The translations under genes were made by a program, and so were the position numbers. A stretch of 64,000 bases of DNA from Streptomyces endophytica (GTDB taxonomy: Bacteria; Actinomycetota; Actinomycetes; Streptomycetales; Streptomycetaceae). Shown here in pieces: positions 1-12,463 of the stretch. Position 1 is the first letter of the stretch. Every line of letters begins with the position of its first letter. The stretch spans positions 620,001-684,000 of the forward strand of contig NZ_CP110636.1 of assembly GCF_026153355.1 (NCBI RefSeq), written 5' to 3'. The notes below the pieces were generated by a model. It saw only the letters and a list, made by a program, of their open reading frames with translations, made no database searches and was not told the DNA's origin.

Positions 1-542
1 CCGGCGACAAGGGCACCACGGCCCTGGGCGACATGAGCCGCACCGCCAAGACCGATTCGCGGATCGCGGCGTATGCCGACGCCAATGAGGCGAATGCGGT
101 GATCGGTACCGCCATCGCCCTGGGCCGGCTCGACGCCGAGGTCGTCAAGGTCCTCACCCGCGTGCAGAACGACCTGTTCGACGTGGGTGCGGACCTGTCG
201 ACGCCGGTGGCCGAGAACCCCGAATTCCCCCCGCTGCGCGTCGAGCAGAGCTACATCGACAAGCTGGAGGCCGACTGCGACCGCTTCCTGGCCGAACTCG
301 ACAAGCTGCGCAGCTTCATCCTCCCGGGTGGCACCCCCGGCGCGGCCCTGCTGCACCAGGCCTGCACGGTCGTCCGCCGCGCCGAACGCTCGACCTGGGC
401 CGCCTTCGAGGAACACGGCGACACCATGAACCCCCTCACCGCCACCTACCTCAACCGCCTCTCCGACCTCCTCTTCATCCTGGCTCGCACGGCCAACAAG
501 GAGATCGGCGACGTCCTGTGGGTACCGGGCGGCGAACGCTGA
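1..542 (+). CDS. ATP:cob(I)alamin adenosyltransferase, PduO type (5' end outside window)
   Basis: Moves the adenosyl group of ATP onto the cobalt of a reduced corrinoid to make coenzyme B12. The frame is already open at the window edge: residues GDKGTTALGD come before the first visible Met at 33. GDKGTT is part of the N-terminal ATP-binding motif of the PduO family, so that Met is internal and roughly ten residues are missing. The family's other conserved blocks are present: VVRRAERS, which holds the R-x-E-R nucleotide/corrinoid-site residues, and the C-terminal NRLSDLLF helix. The last 19 bases of the gene region recur just downstream (see the repeat at 531-600). Function is confident from the motifs. 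Confidence 0.93.
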   Translation, partial: GDKGTTALGDMSRTAKTDSRIAAYADANEANAVIGTAIALGRLDAEVVKVLTRVQNDLFDVGADLSTPVAENPEFPPLRVEQSYIDKLEADCDRFLAELDKLRSFILPGGTPGAALLHQACTVVRRAERSTWAAFEEHGDTMNPLTATYLNRLSDLLFILARTANKEIGDVLWVPGGER

Positions 543-600
543 CGAGCGGCGACGAACCCTGGCACGGAAGGCGAACGCTGACGAGCGGGCGGCGAACGCT
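531..600. repeat. Tandem copies of the adenosyltransferase 3' end
   Basis: The 19-mer GGCGAACGCTGACGAGCGG, which contains the stop codon, occurs at 531-549 and again at 570-588. Its first ten bases occur a third time at 591-600. The end of the gene has therefore been copied downstream with a period of about 39 then 21 bases. The gap to the next gene is otherwise featureless. Confidence 0.8.
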
Positions 601-650
601 CGATCGCGCGGCGGCGGGCCGGCGGAGCCGGGACCGGGCGGCGGCGCCCG

Positions 651-1238
651 TCAGCGCAGGGTCTTCTGCTGCGGAGCGGGTGCCGCTTCCGTGGGGGCGG
701 CGGGGGTGTCCTTCGGGGCCTTCTTCGGCCAGATGAGGTAGGTCAGGGCGATCACGCCGTGGATCATCAGGATGCGCAGCGAGGAGCCCTGCCAGCCGCG
801 CAGCGACGCGGTGTCGCCGTCCGTGCCGACGTACCAGATCGCCACCTGCAGCAGCCCGATCGCGACGGCCACCCACACCACCGTGCGCAGCCACAGCATC
901 CCCTCGTGCTTCGCGCGGTCCATGCCGTAACGCTTCGGGGGCCGCGGGCCGCCCGCGAAGCGGTGGGCGAAGTGCCCGTCGACCCACTTGATCGTGTAGT
1001 GCCCGTAGGCGACCGTGTAGCCGATGTAGAGCGCGGCCAGTCCGTGCTTCCAGTCGGCGGAGGCACCGTTCTTCAGGTCGATCGCGGTGACGATCAGCAG
1101 CACCAGCTCCAGCAGCGGCTCCATCAGGAGCACCGCCGCCCCGGTGCGCGGCATCCGGGCCAGGTAGCGCAGGGCCAGGCCCCCCGCCAGCAGCACCCAG
1201 AAGCCGACTTCACAGGCGATGATCAGCGCGACGACCAC
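651..1238 (-). CDS. Conserved integral membrane protein, unknown function
   Basis: Not assigned to a characterised family. The 195-residue product has about five hydrophobic segments: residues 3-25, 35-53, around 68-80, 115-137 and 152-170. The C-terminal tail is short and rich in Ala, Pro and Gln, and a basic loop (around residues 92-110) carries RPPKRYGMDRAKHEG. Start is GTG preceded by GAGGAGGC at good spacing. It stands alone between the convergent adenosyltransferase gene and a divergent two-component pair, and could be membrane-associated with either. No catalytic motif is visible. Confidence 0.75.
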   Translation of the reverse strand: MVVALIIACEVGFWVLLAGGLALRYLARMPRTGAAVLLMEPLLELVLLIVTAIDLKNGASADWKHGLAALYIGYTVAYGHYTIKWVDGHFAHRFAGGPRPPKRYGMDRAKHEGMLWLRTVVWVAVAIGLLQVAIWYVGTDGDTASLRGWQGSSLRILMIHGVIALTYLIWPKKAPKDTPAAPTEAAPAPQQKTLR

Positions 1239-1371
1239 GGCCGCCTCCTCTCAGGATCTTCCACCGAATACCTCAAGCCTCCCAGCGGCCGCCGCCCGAA
1301 ACGTCGTCACCTGCGACGATCCCGGACTGCATCTTTCGATGTAGCGCGCGGAACGCGGGGATGACCGCGAC

Positions 1372-2649
1372 GTGGAGGCAGCGGGCGCCGCCGCCGTGTT
1401 TGATGGAGGGGTGACCGCCAGCTCCCCCGCCGCCCTCGGCCGGCCGCACCGACTCGATGTGCTCATCGCGGGCGGTGGGCTGCTCGGCGGACTGCTGCTG
1501 TGGGCGATGGACCTGCACGGCGGACCACCGCAGCTGGGACTGCCGCCCGCGTTCACCCTCGTCGCGCTCACCACGATGTCCGGAGCGGAACTGCTGCGCC
1601 GGACCGCCCCGTTGGCGGCCCTGGGCATCGCGGTGCCCGCCCTGGCGCTGGACATCTGCGCCGGCACGCTCGTCGCCACCGTCCTGATGTTCACCGACGT
1701 CGTCTACGCGGCGGTGCTCTACGGCCGGGCCGCCGCGGCCCGCCGGATCCCGCTGTACTCGGTGCTGGTGACGGTCGTGGCGGCCGTCGCACTGACCGCG
1801 GCGTGGCAGAACCCGCAGGTCGTGATGGTCGTCATCGGCATCGCGCTGATCACCATCGCGCCCGCCTGGACCGGCCTGATCATCCGCAACCACCGCGACG
1901 ACGCCGAGTCCGCCCGGCTGCGGGCCGAGCAGACCGCGCTGCTGGCCGAGATGGACCGCACCCAGGCGGTCGCGGGCGAACGCGCGCGGATGGCCCGGGA
2001 ACTCCACGACATGGTCGCCAACCACCTGTCCGCGATCGCGATCCACGCCACCGCCGCCCAGTCCATCGACGACCCGTCGGCGACCCGCGAGGCGCTCGGC
2101 GTCATCCGGGAGAACAGCGTGCAGGGGCTGTCCGAAATGCGGCGGCTGATCGGCCTGTTGCGCGACCCGAAGGCCACCGCCGAGTACGCCGAGGAGCCGG
2201 CCGCGACCCCCACCCTCGACGGGCTGGACGCGCTGATCGCCCAGGCCCGCACGAACGGCGCGAGCAGCGGGCTGACCTTCGCCCTGGACGACGCCCGCCA
2301 CCCGGACGGCACCGGGCCCGGCCCGCGCACCGCCGCCCCGGTCGAGCTGGCGGTCTACCGCATCGTCCAGGAGTCGCTGACCAACGCGCTCAAACACGCC
2401 GCGCCCGGCGAGGTCCGGGTGCGGATCGCCCACGACCGCGGCGGGGCGCTCACCGTCACCGTCCGCAGCCCGTTCGCCGACCGGCCCGGACCCCGCGCCC
2501 CGGGGTCGGGCACCGGACTGGTCGGGATGCGCGAGCGGACCGCCCTGCTCGGCGGGGCATTCGAGGCCGGCCCGGAGAGCGGGCCGGCCGGCAGAGTCTG
2601 GCTGGTGCGGGCAGCGCTGCCCGCGGCCGAGGAGGAAGAGCAACGATGA
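1372..2649 (+). CDS. NarL/DesK-type sensor histidine kinase
   Basis: Membrane sensor kinase that would phosphorylate the regulator encoded next. The N-terminal half has four or five hydrophobic segments and no large extracytoplasmic domain. The dimerisation/phosphoacceptor helix reads RMARELHDMVANHLSAI (about residue 205), the HisKA_3 H-box. The HATPase domain follows with NALKHA (N-box) and GTGLVGMRER (G-box). The stop overlaps the next start as ATGA, implying translational coupling. The start is uncertain: GTG at 1372 has no clear ribosome site, and another in-frame GTG at 1411 lies directly against GGAGGG. The signal sensed cannot be inferred. Confidence 0.9.
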   Translation: MEAAGAAAVFDGGVTASSPAALGRPHRLDVLIAGGGLLGGLLLWAMDLHGGPPQLGLPPAFTLVALTTMSGAELLRRTAPLAALGIAVPALALDICAGTLVATVLMFTDVVYAAVLYGRAAAARRIPLYSVLVTVVAAVALTAAWQNPQVVMVVIGIALITIAPAWTGLIIRNHRDDAESARLRAEQTALLAEMDRTQAVAGERARMARELHDMVANHLSAIAIHATAAQSIDDPSATREALGVIRENSVQGLSEMRRLIGLLRDPKATAEYAEEPAATPTLDGLDALIAQARTNGASSGLTFALDDARHPDGTGPGPRTAAPVELAVYRIVQESLTNALKHAAPGEVRVRIAHDRGGALTVTVRSPFADRPGPRAPGSGTGLVGMRERTALLGGAFEAGPESGPAGRVWLVRAALPAAEEEEQR

Positions 2650-3335
2650 CAGGCGCCGACGCGCAGCCGATCCGGGTTCTCGTCGCCGAGGACCAGTCCG
2701 CCGTACGGGCCGGGCTGGTCCTCATCCTGCGCTCCGCCCCCGACATCGAGGTCGTCGGGGAGGCGGAGGACGGGGAGGAGGCGGTGCGGCAGGCCCGGGA
2801 ACTGCGGCCCGACCTCGTTCTGATGGACATTCAGATGCCGCGGCTGGACGGGGTCTCCGCCACCCGCCAAGTGGTCGCCGAGAAGCTGGCGGACGTCCTG
2901 GTGCTGACCACCTTCGACCTGGACGAATACGTCTTCGGCGCGCTGCGGGCGGGTGCCGCCGGCTTCCTGCTGAAGGACAGCGACGCGGGTGCGCTGCTGA
3001 CCGCGGTGCGCACGGTGGCGTCCGGCGAGGGCCTGATCGCCCCCGCGGTCACCCGCCGGCTGATCGCGGAATTCGCCAGCCCGCGGACGGCGGCGCGGGC
3101 GGCACGGGACGCGGACGCCCCCGATCCGGCGGTCCTGGACGCACTGACGCCGCGCGAACGGGAGGTACTGGGCTGCCTGGGCCGCGGCCTCTCCAACGCC
3201 GACATCGCCTTACGGCTGGCGATGGCCGAGGCCACCGTCAAAACCCACGTCAGCCGCCTGCTGGCCAAACTCGACCTCCGCAGCCGGGTCCAAGCGGCAG
3301 TCCTGGCTCAGGAGTTGGGAGTCGACGGGCCTTAG
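2646..3335 (+). CDS. LuxR/NarL-family response regulator
   Basis: Partner of the preceding kinase; a 229-residue transcription factor. The receiver domain carries the acidic pair ED (about residues 15-16), the phospho-acceptor Asp in LVLMDIQMPRLDG (about 60), the switch Thr in LVLTTFD, and the Lys in FLLKD. A LuxR-type helix-turn-helix follows: LTPREREVLGCLGRGLSN then ATVKTHVSRLLAKL. The ATG overlaps the kinase stop. The targets of the regulator are not visible here; autoregulation of the pair is possible. Confidence 0.95.
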   Translation: MTGADAQPIRVLVAEDQSAVRAGLVLILRSAPDIEVVGEAEDGEEAVRQARELRPDLVLMDIQMPRLDGVSATRQVVAEKLADVLVLTTFDLDEYVFGALRAGAAGFLLKDSDAGALLTAVRTVASGEGLIAPAVTRRLIAEFASPRTAARAARDADAPDPAVLDALTPREREVLGCLGRGLSNADIALRLAMAEATVKTHVSRLLAKLDLRSRVQAAVLAQELGVDGP

Positions 3336-3501
3336 GAACGGGGCCGTAGGAGCGGGCCGTAGGAGCACCCTGGGGAATACCCTCCCCCACCCTCGCGTTG
3401 TGGCCCCGCAGGGGGCCCGCGCGACCCTTACGGGATCCGTGCGCCCCCGCCCTAGGGGACCCGGGGCCCGGCCCCCGCACCCCTCGAAACCCGCATCAGC
3501 C

Positions 3502-3650
3502 CTCAGGCCACATGGCCCCTCCCCCAGACTCCGTCCGGGGGCACCCCCACCCAACGAGACCCTCTACTCAGGCCACATTGACTCTCCCCCAGACTCCGTC
3601 CGGGGGCACCCCCACTCAACGAGACGCCCTACTCAGGCCACATTGACTCG
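3502..3650. repeat. 65-bp tandem repeat carrying a hairpin and the DUF2550 gene end
   Basis: Units beginning CTCAGGCCACAT start at 3502, 3567 and 3632, a period of exactly 65 bases. The third unit holds the stop codon and last codons of the minus-strand DUF2550 gene. The two outer units are therefore copies of that gene's 3' end. Each of those two copies also carries a hairpin, CCCCCAGAC-TCC-GTCCGGGGG, followed by CACCCCCAC. The rest of 3336-3501 is GC-rich sequence with no gene. Confidence 0.85.
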
Positions 3651-4076
3651 TTGGCCCGGCGGGGCCGCCTCCAGCCATGCCAGGAAACCCGTGAGCGCGT
3701 CCTCGCTCATCGCCAGTTCCAGGCGGGTGCCGCGGTGCCGGCAGGCCAGCACGATGGAGTCGGAGAGCAGGGCGAGCTCCTCCTCACCCTGCGGGGTGCG
3801 ACGCTCCAGCACCTCGATGGCGGAGCGCTCCAGCAGGCGGCGGGGCCGGGGCGCGTACGAGAAGACCCGGAACCACTCGATCCGGTCGCCGTTGTAGCGC
3901 GCCACGCCGTAGATCCAGCCCTTGCCGCTGGGCTCGTTCTCCGGCACGTTCCAGCGCAGACTGCAGTCGAAGGTGCCGCCGGACCGCTGGATGAGCCGCC
4001 GCCTCAGTCCGAAGACGAACAGCCCCAGCAGCACCAGCACCACGACCGCGCCGCTCACAAGCAGAGCGAGGACCAT
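3633..4076 (-). CDS. DUF2550 family protein
   Basis: A 147-residue single-pass membrane protein. Residues 1-25 are one strongly hydrophobic helix followed by the positive cluster LRRRLIQR, which predicts a cytoplasmic C-terminal domain. That domain is compact and basic, with GWIYGVARYNGDRIEWFRVF. The family is conserved next to atpC in actinobacteria, but its function is unknown. The gene follows atpC on the same strand after a 143-base gap that contains a strong hairpin, so it is probably transcribed by limited read-through from the ATP synthase operon or from its own promoter. Confidence 0.88.
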   Translation of the reverse strand: MVLALLVSGAVVVLVLLGLFVFGLRRRLIQRSGGTFDCSLRWNVPENEPSGKGWIYGVARYNGDRIEWFRVFSYAPRPRRLLERSAIEVLERRTPQGEEELALLSDSIVLACRHRGTRLELAMSEDALTGFLAWLEAAPPGQRVNVA

Positions 4077-4147
4077 CTCGACCGACCTCCTCGCCTCGTT
4101 GGGTGTCCCCGGACGGAACCCGGGGGAGGGAAACGCACCTGCATTGC

Positions 4148-4194
4148 CTCAGCCGCGGGCCGCTCCGGAGAATTCCGGGCAGCCCGCGGCTGAG
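4148..4194 (-). terminator. 13-bp hairpin after atpC
   Basis: CTCAGCCGCGGGC (4148-4160) and GCCCGCGGCTGAG (4182-4194) are perfect complements around a 21-base loop. It lies 24 bases past the atpC stop on the minus strand. There is no T-run, so it may be a Rho-assisted terminator or a 3'-stabilising structure that lowers DUF2550 expression. Confidence 0.7.
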
Positions 4195-4218
4195 GATCGA
4201 TCTCGTCGGTGACGGGGC

Positions 4219-4602
4219 TCAGTGAACGCCCGTCACCGCACGCAGCCGGACATCGGCGCGACGCTCGGCGGCCGCGTCAGCGTCCGACTTCGCTCGCTCC
4301 AGGGCCCGCTCCGCGCGCTGGACATCGATCTCGTCCGACAGCTCGGCCACCTCTGCGAGCAGGGACAGCTTGTTGTCGGCGAACGAGATGAAGCCGCCGT
4401 GCACGGCGGCGACGACGGTGCCGTCCCCGCTCTCGCCGGTCGTACGAATCGTCACCGGGCCCGACTGCAGCACGCCGAGCAGCGGCTGGTGTCCGGGCAT
4501 GACGCCGATGTCGCCCGACGAGGTGCGCGCGACGACCAGGCTGGCCTCGCCGGACCAGACCTGACGGTCCGCGGCGACCAACTCGACGTGCAGCTCAGCC
4601 AC
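4219..4602 (-). CDS. atpC: F1 ATP synthase epsilon subunit
   Basis: Central-stalk subunit that couples rotation to catalysis and restrains ATP hydrolysis. The N-terminal beta-sandwich is recognisable from HVELVAADRQVWSGEA and GDIGVMPGHQPLL, and the C-terminal helical arm from [23 protein letters not shown] place the start at GTG 4602, with GAGGAG five bases upstream, giving 127 residues. An in-frame ATG at 4623 would add seven residues but has no ribosome site. Last gene of the atp operon, 108 bases beyond atpD. Confidence 0.93.
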   Translation of the reverse strand: MAELHVELVAADRQVWSGEASLVVARTSSGDIGVMPGHQPLLGVLQSGPVTIRTTGESGDGTVVAAVHGGFISFADNKLSLLAEVAELSDEIDVQRAERALERAKSDADAAAERRADVRLRAVTGVH

Positions 4603-4710
4603 GATGGCTCCTCGGGTCTCCACCTGCCTGGCGTGGCAGATGTTGGGTCAAATACTAGTGGTCGTACGGGCCGGGGGCGGCCAGGGCCGCCCCCGGGACC
4701 GGTGCCGGGG

Positions 4711-7079
<2,369 letters not shown>

Positions 7080-7099
7080 GGATCAGGTCCCTTCCGTCG

Positions 7100-8692
<1,593 letters not shown>

Positions 8693-8902
8693 CTGGGTTC
8701 CCTGCTCTCCTTGTTGGGCCCGAAGTTACTTGCGGGGTCTGGGGTTGTCCCCAGGGGCTTTCCGCTTACGGCCCAACTCGGGCCGCCGTCATGCTGGTGC
8801 TGGTCCCCGGGGCTTCTTCCGGACCGCAGCCGGACCTCTCGGTCCGGCCGGCTGGTCCGGCGTCTGGCCGCCGGTTGTGCAGCTCTTGAGTTGGTGGCTG
8901 GG

Positions 8903-9718
8903 TCAGCCGGCCATCCGCCGGGTCGCCTCGTCGAGGCGCTCCGCGATGGTCCCGTTGATGACCTCGTCGCCGATCCGTACCTGGACGCCGCCGAGGACCT
9001 CGGGGTCCACGTCGAGGTTCAGGTGGATCTGCCGGCCGTACAGCGCGGTCAGGGAGGCGTTCAGCCGCTCCCGCTGTCCTTCGCTGAGGGGCACCGCGGA
9101 GGTGACCACCGCGACCATCCGGTCCCGGCGGTGCGCCGCCAGCTTGGAGAGGGCGTCGAGCCCCGCTTCCAGGCTACGGCCCCGCGGCTGTACGACAAGA
9201 CGGATCACGACGCGCTCGGTGACCGGGTTGGCCCGGCCGCCCAGCAGCGAACGCAGCAGCTCCGTCTTGGCCGACGCCGCCGCGTTCCGGTCGGTCAGGG
9301 CACGGCGCAGCTCGGGGTTGGCGCCGACGATCCGGCCGAACCGGAACAGCTCGTCCTCGACGTCGTCGAGGGCACCGGCCCGCTGGGCGGCGACGAGGTC
9401 GGCGCTGAAGGCCAGCTCCTCGAGCGCGTCCGCCAGGTCACGCGAGCGCGACCAGCGCGCGCGGACCATGCCGGTCACCAGGTCGGTGGCCGGGCCGCCG
9501 ATCCGGCTGCCGAGCAGTCGTCCGGCCAGTTCGGCCCGGGCCTCGCCGGCCTGCGCCGGGTCGGTCAGGACCCGACGCAGCGACACCTCGCGGTCGAGCA
9601 GAGCGGTGACGGCAGCCAGCTCCTCGGCGAGCTTCGCGGCGTCGACGGAAGGGTTGTCCGTCAGCGCGTCGAGCTGCTCGCGTGCGGAGGCGAGTGCCTC
9701 GCGGCTCGCTCCGTTCAT
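8903..9718 (-). CDS. atpH: F1 ATP synthase delta subunit
   Basis: Peripheral-stalk subunit that caps F1 and binds subunit b. The product is 271 residues, about 90 longer than the E. coli subunit. The extra length lies in the N-terminal helical region, a feature of actinobacterial delta. The conserved C-terminal block is VTSAVPLSEGQRERL then VDPEVLGGVQVRIGDEVINGTI. The start codon overlaps the atpF stop as ATGA, so the two stalk subunits are translationally coupled. Confidence 0.95.
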   Translation of the reverse strand: MNGASREALASAREQLDALTDNPSVDAAKLAEELAAVTALLDREVSLRRVLTDPAQAGEARAELAGRLLGSRIGGPATDLVTGMVRARWSRSRDLADALEELAFSADLVAAQRAGALDDVEDELFRFGRIVGANPELRRALTDRNAAASAKTELLRSLLGGRANPVTERVVIRLVVQPRGRSLEAGLDALSKLAAHRRDRMVAVVTSAVPLSEGQRERLNASLTALYGRQIHLNLDVDPEVLGGVQVRIGDEVINGTIAERLDEATRRMAG

Positions 9719-10281
9719 CGGCCGGCCTCAGCCTTCGTCGCGTCCGACGCCGCCTTGGCCTCGATCTCGTCGAGGAAGCGGTCGATGGTCCGGCTCTGCC
9801 GGGCGTGGTCCTCGAGGGACTCGCCGACGAGCTTGCCGGCCAGGTCGGTGGCGAGCTTGCCCACGTCCTGACGCAGCGACTGCGCGGCCTGCTTGCGGTC
9901 CGCCTCGATCTGGGCGTGACCGGCAGCGATGATCTCCTCACGCTGCCGCTGGCCCTCGGCGCGCATCTCCGCGATGAGGGTCGCGCCCTGCTCCTGCGCC
10001 TCCTGGCGCAGACGCGCGGCCTCGTGGCGGGCGTCGGCCAGCTGTGCCCGGTAGTCCGCGAGCACCTGCTGGGCCTCGGCCTGAAGCGCTTCGGCTTCCT
10101 CCATCCGGCCTTCGATCTGCTTCCGGCGCTCGTCCAGAACCTTGTTGATGTTCGGGAGGAGCTTCTTGGCGAGGATGCCGAAGACGATGAAGAAAGCGAT
10201 CAGGCCGATGACCAGCTCTGGAATCGGCGGGATCAGGGGGTTCTCGGGAACCTCCGCCGCCATGGTGACCAGGGCGTTCAC
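9715..10281 (-). CDS. atpF: Fo ATP synthase subunit b
   Basis: Peripheral-stalk subunit, 188 residues. One N-terminal membrane helix (PELVIGLIAFFIVFGILAKK, residues 20-40) anchors a long charged coiled coil rich in Glu, Gln, Ala and Arg that reaches to F1. GTG start at 10281 with GGAAGG seven bases upstream. The membrane segment is preceded by about 19 residues with PENPLIPP, as in other Streptomyces b subunits. Coupled to atpH through an ATGA overlap. Confidence 0.95.
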   Translation of the reverse strand: MNALVTMAAEVPENPLIPPIPELVIGLIAFFIVFGILAKKLLPNINKVLDERRKQIEGRMEEAEALQAEAQQVLADYRAQLADARHEAARLRQEAQEQGATLIAEMRAEGQRQREEIIAAGHAQIEADRKQAAQSLRQDVGKLATDLAGKLVGESLEDHARQSRTIDRFLDEIEAKAASDATKAEAGR

Positions 10282-10320
10282 ATCAGTGCCTTCCGTCAGA
10301 ATGGATGTCGAGGGTTTCGT

Positions 10321-10602
<282 letters not shown>

Positions 10603-10663
10603 TCATTTCACGTACCGGTGGGGGTTGGCCACCGGACAGCTGTTGGGCTGGGAGGCAGGGGGC

Positions 10664-11472
10664 TCAGTGGTGCTCGGCGAGCGCGCCCTGAACGTAGTTG
10701 CAGGCCAGGAGTACGAAGACGTACGCCTGGACAGCCTGGATGAACAGCTCGAACGCCGTCATCACGATGGTCATGACGAACGAGGCGCCGGCGTAGACGA
10801 AGCCGATGCCGTTCAGCAGGTACCAGCTGGCGATGGTGAACATCAGGATCAGCAGGTGACCCGCGAACATGTTGGCGAAGAGCCGGACCGCGTGGGTGAA
10901 GGGCGGATGATCAGGTTCGAGAAGAACTCGATGACCATCAGCAGCGGCAGGACCCAGCCGAGGGACTTGTCGTAGCCGGTGATGTTCTTCCAGGCGCCGA
11001 TGAAGCCGTGCTTCTTGAAGGTCAGGTAGACCCAGAGGACGTAGACCATCAGGGCCAGGCCCGCGGGGAACGCGATGATCGAGGTCACCGGGAACGAGGC
11101 GATCGGAATGATCGACCACAGGTTCATGATCCACACGAAGAAGAACAGCGAGACCATGAAGGGGACGTATTTCTCGCCCTCCTTCTTCCCCAGCGCGTCA
11201 TAGACGAGCCCGCGACGCACAAAGTCGTAGCCCGCCTCGCCGATCATCTGCAGCTTTCCGGGAACAACCTTGGCCCGGCCGAATGCGGCCCAGAAGAACC
11301 ACACGACGACGCCCGTGCTGAGCAGCGCCAGCAGCATCGGCTTGTTGAACTCGAAGCCACCGACGGTGAAGAGCGGCTTGAAGACGAAGTTATGAAGCCC
11401 GGGAGCGTCGAAGCCGCACCCGGAAAAGATGTGGCAGTCGGTCTCGAAGGCGAGCATCGTTTCAGCACTCAC
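10664..11472 (-). CDS. atpB: Fo ATP synthase subunit a, frame broken by one missing base
   Basis: Stator half-channel for protons. The sequence is in two frames: the N-terminal part ends in FFSNLIIRP then runs into unrelated residues, and the C-terminal part resumes as FTHAVRLFANMFAGH, which carries the essential Arg of the a/c interface. Adding one C on the coding strand in the run read as GGG at 10901-10903 restores a single 269-residue protein. I place the start at GTG 11472, preceded by AAGGAG at six bases, rather than at the upstream codon 11538. With every other atp gene intact, a sequencing undercall is far likelier than a real loss. Confidence 0.92.
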
Positions 11473-11736
11473 CGCGAGCTCCTTCAGCGTGGCGCATGGG
11501 TACGGCAACCTCGTTGTGTCGGCGCGGCGTTGAGCCACGGAGCGGCACTGGACTGGTCTTACGGATTAGGGGGCGGCTGGCCGGCGCTGGGCCGGGCCGT
11601 ATCGCAGGCATCGGCCGCGAGAACTTCCCGTTCCGTCCCGTAGGACTCGGGAGCTCAGCCGCCTGCGCCAACTGTGCCGCAGTTGGCACCGGACGATAGC
11701 AGGCCCGCATGAGGGCATTTATCTCGGCCCTACGTG

Positions 11737-12174
11737 TCACTTCGGCGACCCCGCCGTCTCCGCCTTCTTCCCCTGGGCGGAGTCGGGATCCACGTACAGA
11801 ATCTTTGCCTTCATGTGACCGCGGGTCTGCGCCGCGATCCACACAAGGGTGGTGCCGAGCAGGGTGAACGCAAACGCCTTTGTGTCAAAGAGCGTTGTGT
11901 CCTTGAAGGCGATCAGGAAGACGAGCACGAACAGGATCTGCGTCGTGTAAAGCAGCAGGCCCATCATCTGGAACAGCTGCGGCATGTTCTTCGCAGTCTT
12001 CTGCAGGACCACCAGGCCGGCACCCATGACGAGCATCACGAGTACGGTGCCGACGACAGCGCCGATCGCTCCTGTCGCACCCGCGACCCCAGCGCTCACG
12101 GCAACGGCGACGACGCCGGCGGCAAGCGTGGGCACAACGGCGTGAAGGAGTAGTCGGGCGTCATTCGACTGCAT
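11737..12174 (-). CDS. atpI: ATP synthase protein I (AtpI-like)
   Basis: First gene of the atp operon; a 145-residue membrane protein with four hydrophobic segments (about residues 9-31, 36-56, 70-88, 97-113). AtpI-type proteins assist assembly of the c-ring in other bacteria; here the assignment rests on position and topology because sequence conservation in the family is low. The tail after residue 115 is charged and soluble. Separated from atpB by 264 bases that hold no recognisable gene. The Rex-like site and putative promoter upstream would control the whole operon. Confidence 0.85.
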   Translation of the reverse strand: MQSNDARLLLHAVVPTLAAGVVAVAVSAGVAGATGAIGAVVGTVLVMLVMGAGLVVLQKTAKNMPQLFQMMGLLLYTTQILFVLVFLIAFKDTTLFDTKAFAFTLLGTTLVWIAAQTRGHMKAKILYVDPDSAQGKKAETAGSPK

Positions 12175-12252
12175 GGCGGCGCTCCGGCATGGGGTGGGGG
12201 TGTGTTCGTCAGGGACGAGCGTAGACCCGGCCTGAGGCGGAACCTGAGGCCA

Positions 12253-12276
12253 AAGGACCGTCGCACTACGGTCCTT
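12253..12276 (-). promoter_or_regulatory. Hairpin in the atp operon leader
   Basis: AAGGACCGT (12253-12261) and ACGGTCCTT (12268-12276) pair perfectly around a six-base loop, about 80 bases before the atpI start. On the minus strand the stem ends CCTTTGG. It may terminate read-through from the glycosyltransferase-type gene upstream, or act as an attenuator or stability element in the atp mRNA leader. Confidence 0.6.
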
Positions 12277-12295
12277 CGGCTCTGTCGCCGGGTTT

Positions 12296-12311
12296 CGTGA
12301 ACGGTATCACA
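12296..12311. promoter_or_regulatory. Rex-type operator upstream of atpI
   Basis: CGTGAACGGTATCACA closely resembles the Streptomyces Rex operator, whose consensus is TGTGAACGCGTTCACA. The half-sites here are GTGAA and TCACA. Rex is a repressor that senses the NADH/NAD+ ratio and controls respiratory genes. The site lies about 120 bases before the first atp gene and just downstream of a plausible promoter, a position suited to repression. Inference from motif and context. Confidence 0.6.
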
Positions 12312-12326
12312 AACTATTTGATGAGG

Positions 12327-12356
12327 TCTTTACCTGGTTCGTGTGGACCCTGTCAC
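12327..12356 (-). promoter_or_regulatory. Putative atp operon promoter
   Basis: On the minus strand GTGACA (12356-12351) and TAAAGA (12332-12327) are separated by 18 bases, a weak match to -35 and -10 boxes. It is the best sigma-70-like candidate in the 289-base gap upstream of atpI and sits immediately before the Rex-like site. Confidence 0.35.
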
Positions 12357-12463
12357 ACTTGAGCGTGAACCCGCGCGTTGGTGCACTGACAGCCGGTTTT
12401 TTGTCTGGTATGGAGTCAACCGTCCCGGTTTTCGGTGCCCGTTCGAGCGATCCCGGCCCGGGT

